Part shown: positions 34,512-47,400 of the stretch, in pieces
Numbering within the stretch: the first letter of the stretch is position 1
Layout of the letters: every line of letters begins with the position of its first letter
Source of the DNA: Volvox africanus
Taxonomy: Eukaryota; Chlorophyta; Chlorophyceae; Chlamydomonadales; Volvocaceae
Direction of reading: 5' to 3'
Assembly (NCBI GenBank): GCA_030268105.1
Contig: BSDZ01000078.1
Span: forward strand, 5,123,001-5,187,000
DNA length: 64,000 bases
The notes under the pieces: model-generated
What the model was told of the DNA's origin: nothing
What the model saw: only the letters and a program-made list of their open reading frames with translations
Databases searched by the model: none
Program-made: the position numbers and the translations under genes

Positions 34512-36963
34512 GAAACAGCTCGACGAGCTTGCCGCTGCACAGGTGCAGCTCCAGCACCTACTACCTCTTGATCTTACCGGTGGTGACCCTGCCGCAGCGC
34601 AGTTGCAGCTTGCCGGAATCATGCAGCAGGCTTTGCAAGTGGTAGAGCAGCAGCAGGCCCTGTCGCAGGGCCTGCACGGCCTCCAGCCGGCTGAATTGGC
34701 AGCGCAGCAGTCGGCATTGCTGGAGCAGGCCATGGCGCTCGCAGCCCTTGGACCTCTAGCTTGTACTATGCCCAGCATGGACGCCCATGGGCACCCGACG
34801 TTTCAGCAAGTCCCAGATGCAGGTGCGGCTGCTGCTGCTGCTGCAGCTGCAGCAGCGGTCGCTGCCGCCGCCGCGGCGTCCGTGCCACCATCGGTCATTG
34901 TTGCTCAGCAGCAGCAACAACAGATGTGCATGGCGCACCAGCAGTCAGGACGGCGGGACCGGCGGCGGAAAGGCGGAGATGGGGACGGAGCAGAGGGCGG
35001 CAGGGTGGGGGGTGACAAGAAAGTATGCAAGCGCAGCGAAAAGAAGCGCAAACACGCAGAACGCGAGCTGCAGGTGCGCGTCTCAGGAACAGAGTCCTGT
35101 GGGATGGGGATTCAAAAGAGGGATGCATTGTGTGCGCTTGTGTGCATGCTTTTGTGCGCGATCTTCTGTTGGTAGTTGGGAAGTCCCATGCAAGTCAGGC
35201 AGGCCGGTCATTATGAAGGGAATTGTATGGGAAGGCGATGGGGTGACTTGGCAGGCTTGGGCCGGAGTTTGTGACCGTTACTGCTACTGGAGGTTCGTGG
35301 GTGCAGTCTGCAGCCATTGTTTGGTTTCGGTGCTTGCCACCGTGAAACGGGTACATATCCCGTACCCAGCCTGATATGCATGCATGGCTGCGATGGACTG
35401 CGTCGAGGCTCATGGGGCACGGAGGGCAGTTCGGGCAGAGTCCTGTTTTTTTGCCGGTTATTTTTTGCATTTCTCTTCGTAAATATTCGGAACGATGATT
35501 GTGACACACAGGAAGCCGCGATGGGGGATGACGATGATGACGATGACTACTCAAGGACAGGTCTTGCCGCAGCGGCTGCGGCTGCGGCCAAACTTGCACG
35601 GGTTCAGGCAGCGCAGGCAGCCGCAGTAGCTGCCGCTGCTGCTGCAGGTGCCGTCGGCGCCAACGGCACTGGCGTCATGGGGCTGCCATCTGCTCCCAAC
35701 GTCAGCAATGGCGGTGGCGGCGGGGCAGCGCAGGGAGCTTCCGGACACTCCATCGGCACTGAGGTCCTGACCTTGGACGCGACTGATGGATTCCGAACGC
35801 AGGCGCAGAGTTTGGTGGCGGCGCTGCTGGCGGCAGCCGTGCCGACCTCGGGATCAGGCGGATTCCATGGCCTTCCCTCGTCGCACGGTGGTCTTGGATC
35901 GGGCGGTCTGCCGGGTTTGGACCCACAGACGTTAGCGGCGGCGGCTGCCGCTGCCGCGGCGGCGCCACAGCTTTCCGGACTGCCACTAGGACTTTTTGGC
36001 AGCGGTGCAGGGCAATTGATGTCACCGGGTACTGCAGGCGGATATGGAGGCGTGGGTGGTGATGGCACTTCGAGTATGGACGGCCTGCAGGACACCATGC
36101 AGGTTGGAGCCGATAGTCAGCAGCAACATGCTGAGTCCACGGCGGCAGCGGCGGCAGCGGCAGCTGCAGCGGCAGCTGTGGTGCAGGCAGCTCAGCATCA
36201 GCATCAGCAACAACAGCATCATGGAGGATTGGGTGGCGGTGCAGGGGGAGTAGGTGGCCCGGTGGGCATGCAGATCTCAGCCATGCAGGAGCCGCTTCTA
36301 CCCGAGATGGTGAAGCCGCAGCGGGGTGGACCAAAGCGGTGAGTTATTGGACCTTCCCGCACCCCTAAGCGCTCTGCCATGCCGAGCCAAGTATGTACAC
36401 CATATGGCAGTATGGCAAGCGCTGTTGCATGAACGCGGCTTGAAATCTTTGTATGTGTGACGTATGTAAACTTGAACAACAGGGAGCCCTAAGTAACACG
36501 ACAGATCTTCGTAGTTTCCGCAAGCCCTAGATAGTGGTGGGTGCCCAGCTGCCAGAATGTCTCCTGCAGTTTGCGACTTTTTGACAGACTGCATGGGCTG
36601 CCTTGGCGTCCGTGTGGGTGAGCTGTGTGGCGCTGCAGTACCAACTTGCGGCCAGGTCAGCTCAGCTCAGGTCAGGTCAGGTCGGGTCATGCTCTGTGTC
36701 GTGATGCAGGATGACGACCATGTCGTGGAATGAAGACCTGCAACGAACAGACGTCAAGTCTGGACCCTTCAGCCAGGCGGAGAGTGATGCGGCCAAGGCG
36801 GCCGCACGACAGTACGCCGAGGTGAGGTGTTAAATCCAAAAGGATATTGGCCCACAGCGTCTGACTGTTAGGATATAGGAAGGGCCTCAACATGTCTCAG
36901 AGGGCCTCTCCAGCTCAATGGAGATCCCAGTGGAAAGCATTCATCGGAACAGAATGTTTCAAC

Positions 36964-37796
36964 TGTTGTACCTCTCCTTCGTGTTTGCTCATAAGTATCT
37001 GCACGTCTGAAGGCTTTCGACACCGATGTGCGAGCACTTACAAGTACAGCAAGGCAAACGCGAGCAAACAGAGACAGCGGAAGACTTCAAGACAGGAAGA
37101 GATATAACTTACAATCTTACAGATCGAAGCAGTGCAATGGACGTAATCGCCGTCAGCGCCGGAAGCAAGCAATCATCACGCGGCGGTGATAGCAAAGTTT
37201 AGGCTTAGCTCGGGCTAAGTAGAGTAGCGTATAGCAATGATAATGTAGAACACACGAGTGTTCTCCGGTGTCGAATGTCTTATCTTGCTTAGCCGTCCTC
37301 GCATCTGTTATACTCGTAGCATCGCGATGCCGTACGATTCACACTAGGAGGCCGATCCTAAGTGTGACAACCCTACTGCGTATAGGCGATGTCCATGTAT
37401 AACAACGTATAAGCCTTTCCGGCATTCGCATGATGCAAGGGTCCGAATAACGATATTCGGTTGCAAGGCATGCATCGCGACGAGTGCGGCGCTCTCAACG
37501 TGTGCTGTAATGAAGTAATATTATATCAAATAATATTACTTATCATTTCATAGCACGAGCATAATGCGCACTTCAATGATTCGGTAATTCCTGCATGCTA
37601 GGCGGATTTGCCATGATGCGATGTCGCGATGGATAATGATGACATGCCAAATGCATGTATAAATGTATGCGAATACATCTATATCATGCAGGTTCATTCA
37701 TATGCAATAGTCATTCATGCATTCATAAAGATAACACTTCACCTTGTAGGATCGCATCGACCTACGCATCGGCGGGAAACGAACCGTAGCACAACA
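36964..37796 (-). repeat. Element 4 3' LTR (833 bp)
   Basis: Reverse complement of the family LTR, with TGTTGT/ACAACA ends and the internal hairpin near 37512-37541. It shares a distinctive variant near the LTR start with the 5' LTR of element 1. Confidence 0.95.
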
Positions 37797-37855
37797 ATTA
37801 TCCCCCCTCCCGTATGCAGCGTCCTCGCTGCTTCATACAGCATCGACTGCAAGGG

Positions 37856-38607
37856 TCATTGGGCTTGCGTGGCACGTTTGCGGGCTTCTTCGAGCAGGGG
37901 CTTCATGTCCTGCGAGAAGTTGCGTGCCGGTTCCCATGAGTTGTGCTCGCTGGTATACCCTGTCCACTTGACCAAGTACTCGTGTAATGTCCGCTTACAT
38001 CGGTGTCGGCCCACACAATGCGCGCGATAATCTAACACCCGCTCCACATCGTAAAACTTCTGTTTACCAGCGATCCAGGTCTCGGGAACTGGTTCGATCG
38101 CTGCGGGGGCGTTAGCAGGCTCAGGGACGGGTTCTGTACCACGATAAGGACGGACAAGCGATACGTGAAACGTGGGGTGAATGGTCATATGAGCGGGCAA
38201 TGCAAGCTCCACAGCCACATTCCCAACCATGCGCATGACAGGATACGGACCAATCCAGCGGGGTAAGAGTTTTCAGGATCCGTCGGCCAAGGAACGCAAG
38301 TTCTTGGTGCTTAGCAACACGAGTTGCCCTTCTGAAAACGTTACATCCTGCTTGGATTTGTTGTAGTATTCCGTCGTTCGTTGCTGCGCCGCGTCCAAAC
38401 ACGACTTCGCGTCTGTGATTCGGGACATAAAAGACTTGGCAAAAAGTTTAGCAGCAGGCACGTTCACTTCCAACTCATGCCACACGGGTAGCGCGGGATG
38501 AAACCCATAGTTAAGAAAGAACGGACTTTTGCCTGTAGAGCGGTTAACAGCGTTGTTAAGCGCGAATTCTGCCGCAGTCAAATATGTATCCCAAACGAGT
38601 GGTGTGT
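37856..38607 (-). pseudogene. pol: pol fragment of element 4 (integrase C-terminus and chromodomain)
   Basis: Encodes the end of integrase, the linker and the chromodomain (YLVKWTGY--HNSWEP), ending QAQ then TGA. Inside, near 38276, a CGA codon of the other copies is TGA, breaking the frame after LRSLADGS. Everything upstream in pol, and gag, is missing. Confidence 0.92.
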
Positions 38608-39430
38608 GTTGTGCTACGGTTCATTTACCGCCGACGCGTAGGTCAATGTGATCCTACAAGGCGAAGTGCTATTGTGATGAACACATTGCATATGAATGAA
38701 TCTGCATGATATAAATGTATTCGTGTACATTTATATATGCATTTGGCATGTTGTCATTACCCATCGCGACATCGCATCATGGCAAATCCGCCTAGCATGC
38801 ATAAAAGCCCGAAGCATTGAAGTGCGCATTATGCTCGTGCTACGAAACGATAAGTAATATTATCTGATATAATATTACTTCATTACAGCACACGTTGAGA
38901 GCGCCGCACTCGTCGCGATACATGCCCTGCAACCGGATATCGTTATCCGGACCCTTGCATCATGTGAATGCCGGAAAGGCTTATACGTTGTTATGCGTAG
39001 ACATCGCCTAGACGCAGTAGGGTTGTCACATCTAGGATCGGCCTCCTGATGTGAATCGTACGGCATTGCGATGCTGCGAGTATAACAGATGCGAGGACGG
39101 CTAAGCAGAAGAAGACATTTGATACCGGAGAACACTAGTGTGTTCTATATTACTATTGCTATACACTATTCTACTTAGCCCGAGCTAAGCCTGAACTTCG
39201 CTAATCACCGCCGCGTGATGATTGCTTGCTTCCGGCGCTGACGGCGATTTCGTCAATTGCATCGTTCCTATCTGTAAGACTGTAAGTTATATCTCTCTTC
39301 GTCTTGAAGTCTTCCGCTGTCTCTGTTTGCTCTCGCTTGCCTTGCTGTACTTGCAAGTGCTCGCGCATCGGTGTCGATAGTCTCCAGACGTGCAGATACT
39401 TATGAGCAAACACGAAGGAGAGGTACAACA
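38608..39430 (+). repeat. Element 2 5' LTR (823 bp)
   Basis: Ends TGTTGT/ACAACA, hairpin near 38850-38880, followed by AAT and the primer-binding site at 39434-39445. Directly abuts truncated element 4 on the left. Confidence 0.95.
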
Positions 39431-39896
39431 AATTGGTATCGAGACAGGTTCGTTGCCTAACTGTCTCTCTTTGTCTAATCGGAAGTAGGTTCTTTCTATG
39501 GCAAGTTCCAGCGACGAACCACGAGGACCGCTAGATACTTTTGCCGAAGACCTAGGCCGCACCGTTTTGGACGCCGCCGCTTCCGGTTTGTAATTGTTTA
39601 ATTGCTGTTACTTAGATTGCTGCACTTGTTGTGTAAGTGTATGCTCTGAGTCGCAGGTAATCTCAGTGCACCGGTATTGCTTGCCGCGGCGACTGAGACC
39701 GGCTTTCGTCCGGACCATTTGGCGAATCTCATCGCCCAAACTACGGAGATCAGGACTAAGCTGGGCAAGTACTTGCTGAGTTTACTGAATCTTCTCAAGA
39801 GTACTGTCGGTAGGCTCACCGAATCGTTTTGTACTCTTGCCTTTGCGATAGAAGTCGGCTTCTATTACGCAAACCTAGGGTATCGTTTCGTGCTCC

Positions 39897-41132
39897 ATGT
39901 CCGTGGAACACGACGATACGCCGCACATTAGCCTAGCTAGCCAACCCGATTTTGTTGTGGCTGCTAGAGCACCGGATAGAGGTCTTGAGGCTGTTGGCGC
40001 GCGAGCCACTCAAGAGCCCCTTTTCCTTCAGACCCCTGCTCACTTAATTGTGCCACATTCAGCAGTGAACACGAATATGGACAACACTGCTGGAACAAGG
40101 GTTCTGCCATTACCTCAAGCTCGAGGGCATGATGACATCCCTGAGGTGATGAGATTGTCGATTCCCGTTCCTAGGCTCAATATTTCGCTGACCGACAAGA
40201 CACCAGGGCATAGCATAGCCGATGCAACTCGTGCGTACGTGCGTGACGCTAAAAAGTATCTCCAGGCTGTTCATGGTGGCGATAATGACGGTATCAGGTG
40301 TCTCTTCGTTGATAACACCCTCGAGGGCTCAGCGAAGGACTGGTATCGCAATTGGACCAACGCGCGGGACAACTATACTTTTGACGAGTTGGTCGCCGCT
40401 TTACTCGCACGGTTCGCTACTGAGGTTCAAGCACGCGATGTGGAAGCTCGTAAGGTTTTGGCAGCCGGTAGCTACCACATGCGTCGGGATTAGAATGTAC
40501 CTGCGTACCAGTCACGCTTCGAAGCACTTGTGACTCCCATTGCTGACCTCACTGAATCCGAGCGTGTCTTTTGGTTTAGGCGAGGCCTGACGAAACTTTC
40601 GGCTAAATGGTGCGCTACTGACTTGGTTGGAGCGCAGATCAAGTCGTATGATGCTTTGGTCGCTTTTGCTAAGGGCACGGAGATACGACTCCTTGCCGGT
40701 GAGGAAGAAGTCAAGTCTGCCCCTCGTGCAAATGCCGTGCAAGTGCAGGATCCGCTTGGGGAAGCCGTAGCTCTTGACCAGGACTTTGGAGCGACCCGCC
40801 CCACGCCTACTGCCGCGACGCGACGCAGCAACCGGCAACGCCAGGCGCGCGGGGGCGCTAGCTCGGGTGTCCGTGGGTCAGGAGGAGCAGGTCCGAGCTC
40901 GGACCCAGCTAAAAACAGGAAGCGTGGTGGTGCGCCGTCGACGGCAGCCGCACAGCGTTCCGACCCCAATGTGAAGCGGACTCGCACGGACGACACGTAT
41001 ATGCCAAAATGGAATTGCAATCGTTCCGAATTCGAGCGTCGGAAATTGGCCAACGTTTGTCTACGGTGTGCGGAGAGCCATTCCACTAAGGATTGCCCGC
41101 TAATGCCGCCGTTTGTACCTCAGCCGAAATAG
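39897..41132 (+). pseudogene. gag: gag of element 2, one nonsense codon
   Basis: Same protein as gag of element 3. The frame is stopped by TAG at 40491-40493, where the other copies have GAA (Glu) after the MRR of SYHMRR; it then stays open through the zinc knuckle to the normal TAG at 41130-41132. The premature stop lies in the capsid region, so only about 198 residues would be made. Confidence 0.92.
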
Positions 41133-43589
41133 GGGCTTGCCCGGGTTCCTGTGGAGGGGGCACCGCCCGGGATTTCTGAACTCACACGTGGTCGGTGGTC
41201 ATCCTTACGGCCAGCCGTGAAGGCATTGTTGCCTTGCGTACTTGGACACATCGAGCGAGTCATTGTGCGACGCATCACGCTTGACGGACGCACGGGACTT
41301 CTCTGCTTCGATCCGTTGTGTAATTTGTTTACACCGCGCTGTCCCCTGTCGTCTATCGATCTGTCTAACCACGTGGTTTTGTTCATCCCCTCGTCTCTGC
41401 GTGAGATGTCGGAACAGTTGGCCGTTTATAGGAGATGTAGGCGTCAATATCCAGGCACCGCTGCATGTGTATTACTCCCCGCTTTCTGTCGGCGCAAGGC
41501 AGAGGCATCGTTAAGGGGTATGCGGCGTGTCCACCGGTTCGAGCCGGGCACCGTTTTGTTTAATGGTGTGGATCGGGAGGGTACGCTGGCTCCGTGGCCA
41601 AGCACATCCTACTCGGTTGACGTTTGGTACGAAGCTCCTGACGGGGGTGCCGTAGGTTACGGACCCGCCCTAAGTGCACTGACGTTGTCTGCTGGGCAGT
41701 CGCTCATAGATAACCGTGTCCCTGTGGTTCAGATCGGTTTGAATGGCCGTACTCTGAAGGCACTTGTTGACACCGGTGCCAGCGATGACTTCATCTCTGT
41801 CGCAGAGGTGAATGCGCTGGGGTTGTCCCCAGAGTCGTCTGATTGTCCACAGGTTACCCTTGCTGACGGGGGTAAGCATCCCATCGTGGGCAGGATTACC
41901 CTTAGCCTATCGATAGGCCCTTTGCGTGTTGTGACCCGGCCGTACGTGCTGCAGGGCTTAGCAGAGACTGCACCGTACATAATGGGGTCGTCGACATTAC
42001 GGCAGTACCGCGCGCGCATCGACATGGAGACCGCAACCCTGCATATGTGCAAGGGTACTCTGTCGATTAAGGTACCTTTCCTGTCGTTCGAACATGTCAC
42101 ACCAAAGGAGGGCGAAACTGAGGCGGTGCCTATGGTTAATTTCGCTGTGACCGCAATGGCCGCGCGAATCGAACCAGAGCTAGTCGGGCGTAAGGAGGCC
42201 GTCCGTTTGTTACGGAAGGGTGCCCACGGACTGCTTTTAAGGCCGCGGGTGGGCTGTTGTGTCACCACCGCGCAGATTTCTGCGGATCCTGAGGTTGAGG
42301 CCCTACTGTCGCAGTATGAGGACGTCTTTAAAGATATCCCTGGCCTACCACCTATGCGTCCTGTTGATCACACAATCCCTCTCGTGCCTGGAGCGCAGCC
42401 TACAGCCCGGCCAATGTACAGGTTGAGTCCATTGGAGCTGGACGAGGTGAAGCGCCAGGTGACGGATTTGCTCGCGAAGGGTATGATACGCCCCAGCACA
42501 TCCCCGTTTTCTGCACTGATTTTGTTTGTCGGTAAGAAGGATGGGACCTTGCGCATGTGCATTGATTACCGGGGGTTAAATGCGAATACGGTGAAAAATC
42601 GCTACCCTTTGCCACACGTTGACGACCTGTTGGATAAGCTGAAGGGCTCGGCTTATTTTTTCTCAATTGACTTACAACAGGGCTACAATCAGATTCGCAT
42701 CGCTGCCTCTGATATCCCGAAAACCGCGTTTCGGACGCCCTTCAGTCACTTTGAGTATACGGTCCTATCATTTGGTTTGACTAATGCCCCTGCGACGTTT
42801 CAGGCGGTTATGGACCGAATGTTTAGGCCGTTTATCGACAGGTTCGTTGTTTGCTACCTGGATGACATCTTGGTTTATTCTAAGACGCGTGAGGAGCACT
42901 TGGAGCATCTGCGGCTCGTGCTCGACGTTATGAGGCGGGAGCAATTGTTTGCTAAACGCGCCAAATGCTTTTGGGCGCAGCCTCAGGTGGAATATTTGGG
43001 CCACATTGTGTCGGCCACCGGTGTGAAGATGGACCCGCGGAAGGTCGCCGTGGTTCGCGATTGGCCCGCGCCTCAGAACCTCACGGAGCTGCGTAAGTTC
43101 CTTGGCTTGACCAATTATTTCCGAAAGTTCATTGAAAAATATTCCATCATTGCGGCCCCGCTTACTAACTTAACTCGCAAAGGCGTTTTTGTTTCGCTCG
43201 AGTCGTGGACGTCGCAATGCCAGCGGGCATTCGAAGAGCTCAAACAAATCGTTGCCGAAGATGTCACCCTTGCATTCCTTGATTACTCGTTGCCATTTCG
43301 TGTTGAGGTAGTGTCTGATGCCTCAATATTTGGAAGCGGCGCTGTATTGTTACAGGAAGGGCGACCGATTGCCTTCACGAGTAAGGAGTTTTCTGGTGCG
43401 GAGATTCGCTACACCACCGGGGAACAGGAGCTTCTGGCCGTGCTGCATGCTTTAAAGGAATGGCGCTGTTACCTCGAGGGACGCCCGTTTACTTTGAAGA
43501 CTGACCATAAGCCCCTAACGTTTTTGCAAAGTGTTCCGACGTTGAACCGCCGACAGGCTAGGTGGATGGAATACCTAGCTAGGTTCGAC

Positions 43590-44413
43590 TGTTGTACCTC
43601 TCGTTCGCGTTTGCTCATAAGTATCTGCACGTCTGGAGACTTTCGACAACGATGCGCGAGCACTTGCAAGTACAGCAAGGCAAGCGTGAGCAAACAGAGA
43701 CAGCGGAAGACTTCAAGACGAAGAGAGATATAACTTACGGTCTTACAGGTCGGAATGATGCAATGGACGAAATCGCCGTCAGCGCCGGAAGCAAGCAATC
43801 ATCACGCGGCGGTGATTAGCGAAGTTCAGGCTTAGCTCGGGCTAAGTAGAATATCGTATAGCAATAGTAATGCAGAACACACAAGTGTTCTCCGGTATCG
43901 AATGTCTAGTCTAGCTTAGCCGTCCTCGCATCTGTTATACTCGCAGCATCGCAGTGCCGTACGATTCACATTAGGAGGCCGATCCTAGATGTGACAACCC
44001 TACTGCGTATAGGCGATGTCTACTCGTAACAACGTATAAGCCTTTCCGGCATTCACATGATGCAAGGGTCCGGATAACGATATCCGGTTGCAGGGCATGC
44101 ATCGCGACAAGTGCGGCGCTCTCAACGTGTGCTTTAATGAAGTAATATTATATCAGATAATATTACTTATCGTTTCATAGCACGAGCATAATGCGCACTT
44201 CAATGATTCGGTCATTCATGCATGCTAGGCGGATTTGCCATGATGCGATGTCGCGATGGATAATGACAACATGCCAGATGCATATATAAATATATGCGAA
44301 TACATTTATATCATGCAGATTCATTCATATGTAATGCGTTCATCACAAAAGCACTTCGCCTCGTAGAATCGCGTCGACCTACGCGTCGGCGGGAAATGAA
44401 CCGTAGCACAACA
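43590..44413 (-). repeat. Element 3 3' LTR (824 bp)
   Basis: Reverse orientation, ends TGTTGT/ACAACA, followed on the right by the reversed polypurine tract (44414-44429). Confidence 0.95.
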
Positions 44414-44475
44414 ATTATCCCCCCTCCCGTATGCAGCGTCCTCGCTGCATCATACAGCATTGACTGCAGGGGTCA

Positions 44476-47400
44476 TTATGTTTGCGTGGCACGTTTGCGG
44501 GCTTCTTCGAGCAGGGGTTTCATGTCCTGTGAGAAGTTGCGTGCCGGTTCCCATGAGTTGTGCTCGTCGGTATACCCTGTCCACTTAACCAAGTACTCGT
44601 GTACTGTTCGCTTACGTCGGTGTCGGCCCACACGACGCGCGCGATAATCTAACACCCGCTCCACATCGTAAAACTTCTGTTTACCAGCGATCCAGGTCTC
44701 GGGAACTGGTTTGATCGCTGCGGGGGCGTTAGCAGGCTCAGGGACGGGTTCCGTACTACGATACGGACGAACAAGCGATACGTGAAACGTGGGGTGAATG
44801 GTCATATCAGTGGGCAATGCAAGCTCCACAGCCACATTCCCAACCATGCGCACGACAGGATACGGGCCAATCCAGCGGGGTAAGAGTTTTCGGGATCCGT
44901 CGGCCAAGGAACGCAAGTTCTTGGTACTTAGCAACACGAGTTGCCCCTCCGAAAACGTCACATCCTGCTTGGATTTGTTATAGTATTCCGTCGTTCGTTG
45001 CTGCGCCGCGTCCAAACACGACTTAGCGTCTGTGATTCGGGACATAAAAGACTTGGCAAAAAGTTTAGCAGCAGGCACGTTCACTTCCAACTCACGCCAC
45101 ACGGGTAGCGCGGGATGAAATCCGTAGTTAAGAAAGAACGGACTTTTGCCTGTAGAGCGGTTAACAGCATTGTTAAGCGCGAATTCTGCCGCAGTCAAAT
45201 ATGTATCCCAAACGAGTGGTGTGCGACCAGCATAATTGCGCAACATATCACCCAACGTGCGGTTTGTGCGTTCGGTTTGACCATCAGTCTGCGGGTGATA
45301 CGCTGTGCTCAGGTTGACGCGCATGCCAACTAGTTTGCAGAGCGCTTCCCAAAACTTAGACGTGAACTGTCCACCGCGGTCCGAGATCACATTTTTGGGA
45401 ACCCCGTGTAACCGAACCACATTGTCGAAAAACAAACGTGCGGTTTGCTCAGCCGTGCAGGATGATGTGCATGGTGCTAGGTGAACCATCTTAGTCAGAC
45501 GGTCGACCATTACGAACACCGCATCGTATCCCCCCTCAGTTTTGGGTAGCGCGACTACGAAGTCCATGGAAACACTTTCCCAAGGCGCATCCGGGACAGG
45601 CAACGGTTGCAACAACCCATGGCCCTTACCGGACAAAGCCTTATTGCGCTGGCACAGACTGCATGTCTGGACGAAGTTCGCCGCATCCTTAGCCAAACGA
45701 GGCCACCAAAAGGAACGTTGCACCAAGTCGATCAATCGCTTGCTACCAGGGTGTCCTGCTAACGGGTCCTCGTGGAACCGCGCAAGGATGTCGTAGCGTA
45801 GCACGTCGTCGTTCGGAACGATGATTTGCGTAGCTGCACCCTCCGTCCGTAGCCAAAGGCCATTCTGCTTGCGAAGGTTTTCTACATTAGCCGGGTCCGC
45901 GAACCAGGCGTCTGCGTTGTAGGCAACCTTCAACCGCTCCGCGAGGTCCGTCGCAATCGGTACCTCCTCGCTACGCGGCCGCTCGACGGGCGCTGCCAAA
46001 ATTGCAGCGTGTAGCGACGGATGTCGACTGAGAGCATCGGCAATATTCAATTTACCAGAAATATACTCCCAGGTGCAGTTGAACCTAGCTAGATATTCCA
46101 TCCACCTAGCTTGACGTCGGTTCAACGTCGGAACGCTTTGCAAAAACGTTAGGGGCTTGTGGTCAGTCTTTAAAGTAAACGGGCGTCCCTCGAGGTAACA
46201 GCGCCATTCCTTTAAAGCATGCAGCACGGCCAGAAGCTCCTGTTCCCCGGTGGTGTAGCGAATCTCCGCACCAGAAAACTTCTTACTCGTGAAGGCGATC
46301 GGTCGCCCTTCCTGTAACAATACAGCGCCGCTTCCAAACATTGAGGCATCAGACACTACCTCAACACGAAATGGCAACGAGTAATCAGGGAATGCAAGGG
46401 TGACATCTTCGGCAATGATTCGTTTGAGCTCTTCGAATGCCCGCTGGCATTGCGACGTCCACGACTCGAGCGAAACGAAAACGCCTTTGCGAGTTAAGTT
46501 AGTAAGCGGGGCCGCAATGATGGAATATTTTTCAATGAACTTTCGGAAATAATTGGTCAAGCCAAGGAACTTACGCAGCTCCGTGAGGTTCTGAGGCGCG
46601 GGCCAATCGCGAACCACGGCGACCTTCCGCAGGTCCATCTTCACACCGGTGGCCGACACAATGTGACCCAAATATTCCACCTGAGGCTGCGCCCAAAAGC
46701 ATTTGGCGCGTTTAGCAAACAATTGCTCCCGCCTCATAACGTCGAGCACGAGCCGCAGATGCTCCAAGTGCTCCTCACGCGTCTTAGAATATACCAAGAT
46801 GTCATCCAGGTAGCAAACAACGAACCTGTCGATAAACGGCCTAAACATTCGGTCCATAACCGCCTGAAACGTCGCAGGGGCATTAGTCAAACCAAACGAT
46901 AGGACCGTATACTCAAAGTGACCGAAGGGCGTCCGAAAAGCGGTTTTCGGGATATCAGAGGCAGCGATGCGAATCTGATTGTAGCCCTGTTGTAAGTCAA
47001 TTGAGGAAAAATAAGCCGAACCCTTCAGCTTATCCAACAGGTCGTCAACGCATGGCAAAGGGTAGCGATTTTTCACCGTATTCGCATTTAACCCCCGGTA
47101 ATCAATGCACATGCGCAAGGTCCCATCCTTCTTACCGACAAACAAAATCGGTGCAGAAAACGGGGATGTACTGGGGCGTATCATACCCTTCGCGAGCAAA
47201 TCCGTCACCTGGCGCTTCACCTCGTCCAGTTCCAATGGACTCAACCTGTACATTGGCCGGGCCGTAGGCTGCGCTCCAGGCATGAGAGGGATTGTGTGAT
47301 CAACAGGACGCATAGGTGGTAGGCCAGGGATATCTTTAAAGACGTCCTCATACTGCGACAGTAGGGCCTCAACCTCAGGATCCGCAGAAATCTGCGCGGT

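Larger units (their letters stand above)
36964..38607 (-). mobile_element. Gypsy element 4, truncated, reverse orientation
   Basis: Only the 3' end remains: its 3' LTR (36964-37796, reverse), the polypurine tract (about 37797-37812), and the last part of pol (stop at 37856-37858, coding rightwards up to 38607). pol breaks off in the integrase region exactly where element 2 begins, and no other half is found in the window. It entered the intron after exon 3 of Myb copy A, right after TTTCAAC; copy B has the uninterrupted site at about 59946-59952. Confidence 0.9.

Noticed and set aside
36655..36690. TCAGG-type short repeats in the Myb intron as a retrotransposon target hotspot
   Set aside because: No insertion is found there; the TCAGG beside element 2 is at a different site, the acceptor of exon 6.
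29274..41132. Reassigned stop codons (TAA/TAG as Gln, as in some ulvophyte algae) to explain stops in gag
   Set aside because: The premature stops differ between copies (TAA, TAG) and replace Gln and Glu, and host genes end properly at TAA; they are ordinary mutations. Only the shared gag-pol TAG needs a special explanation.
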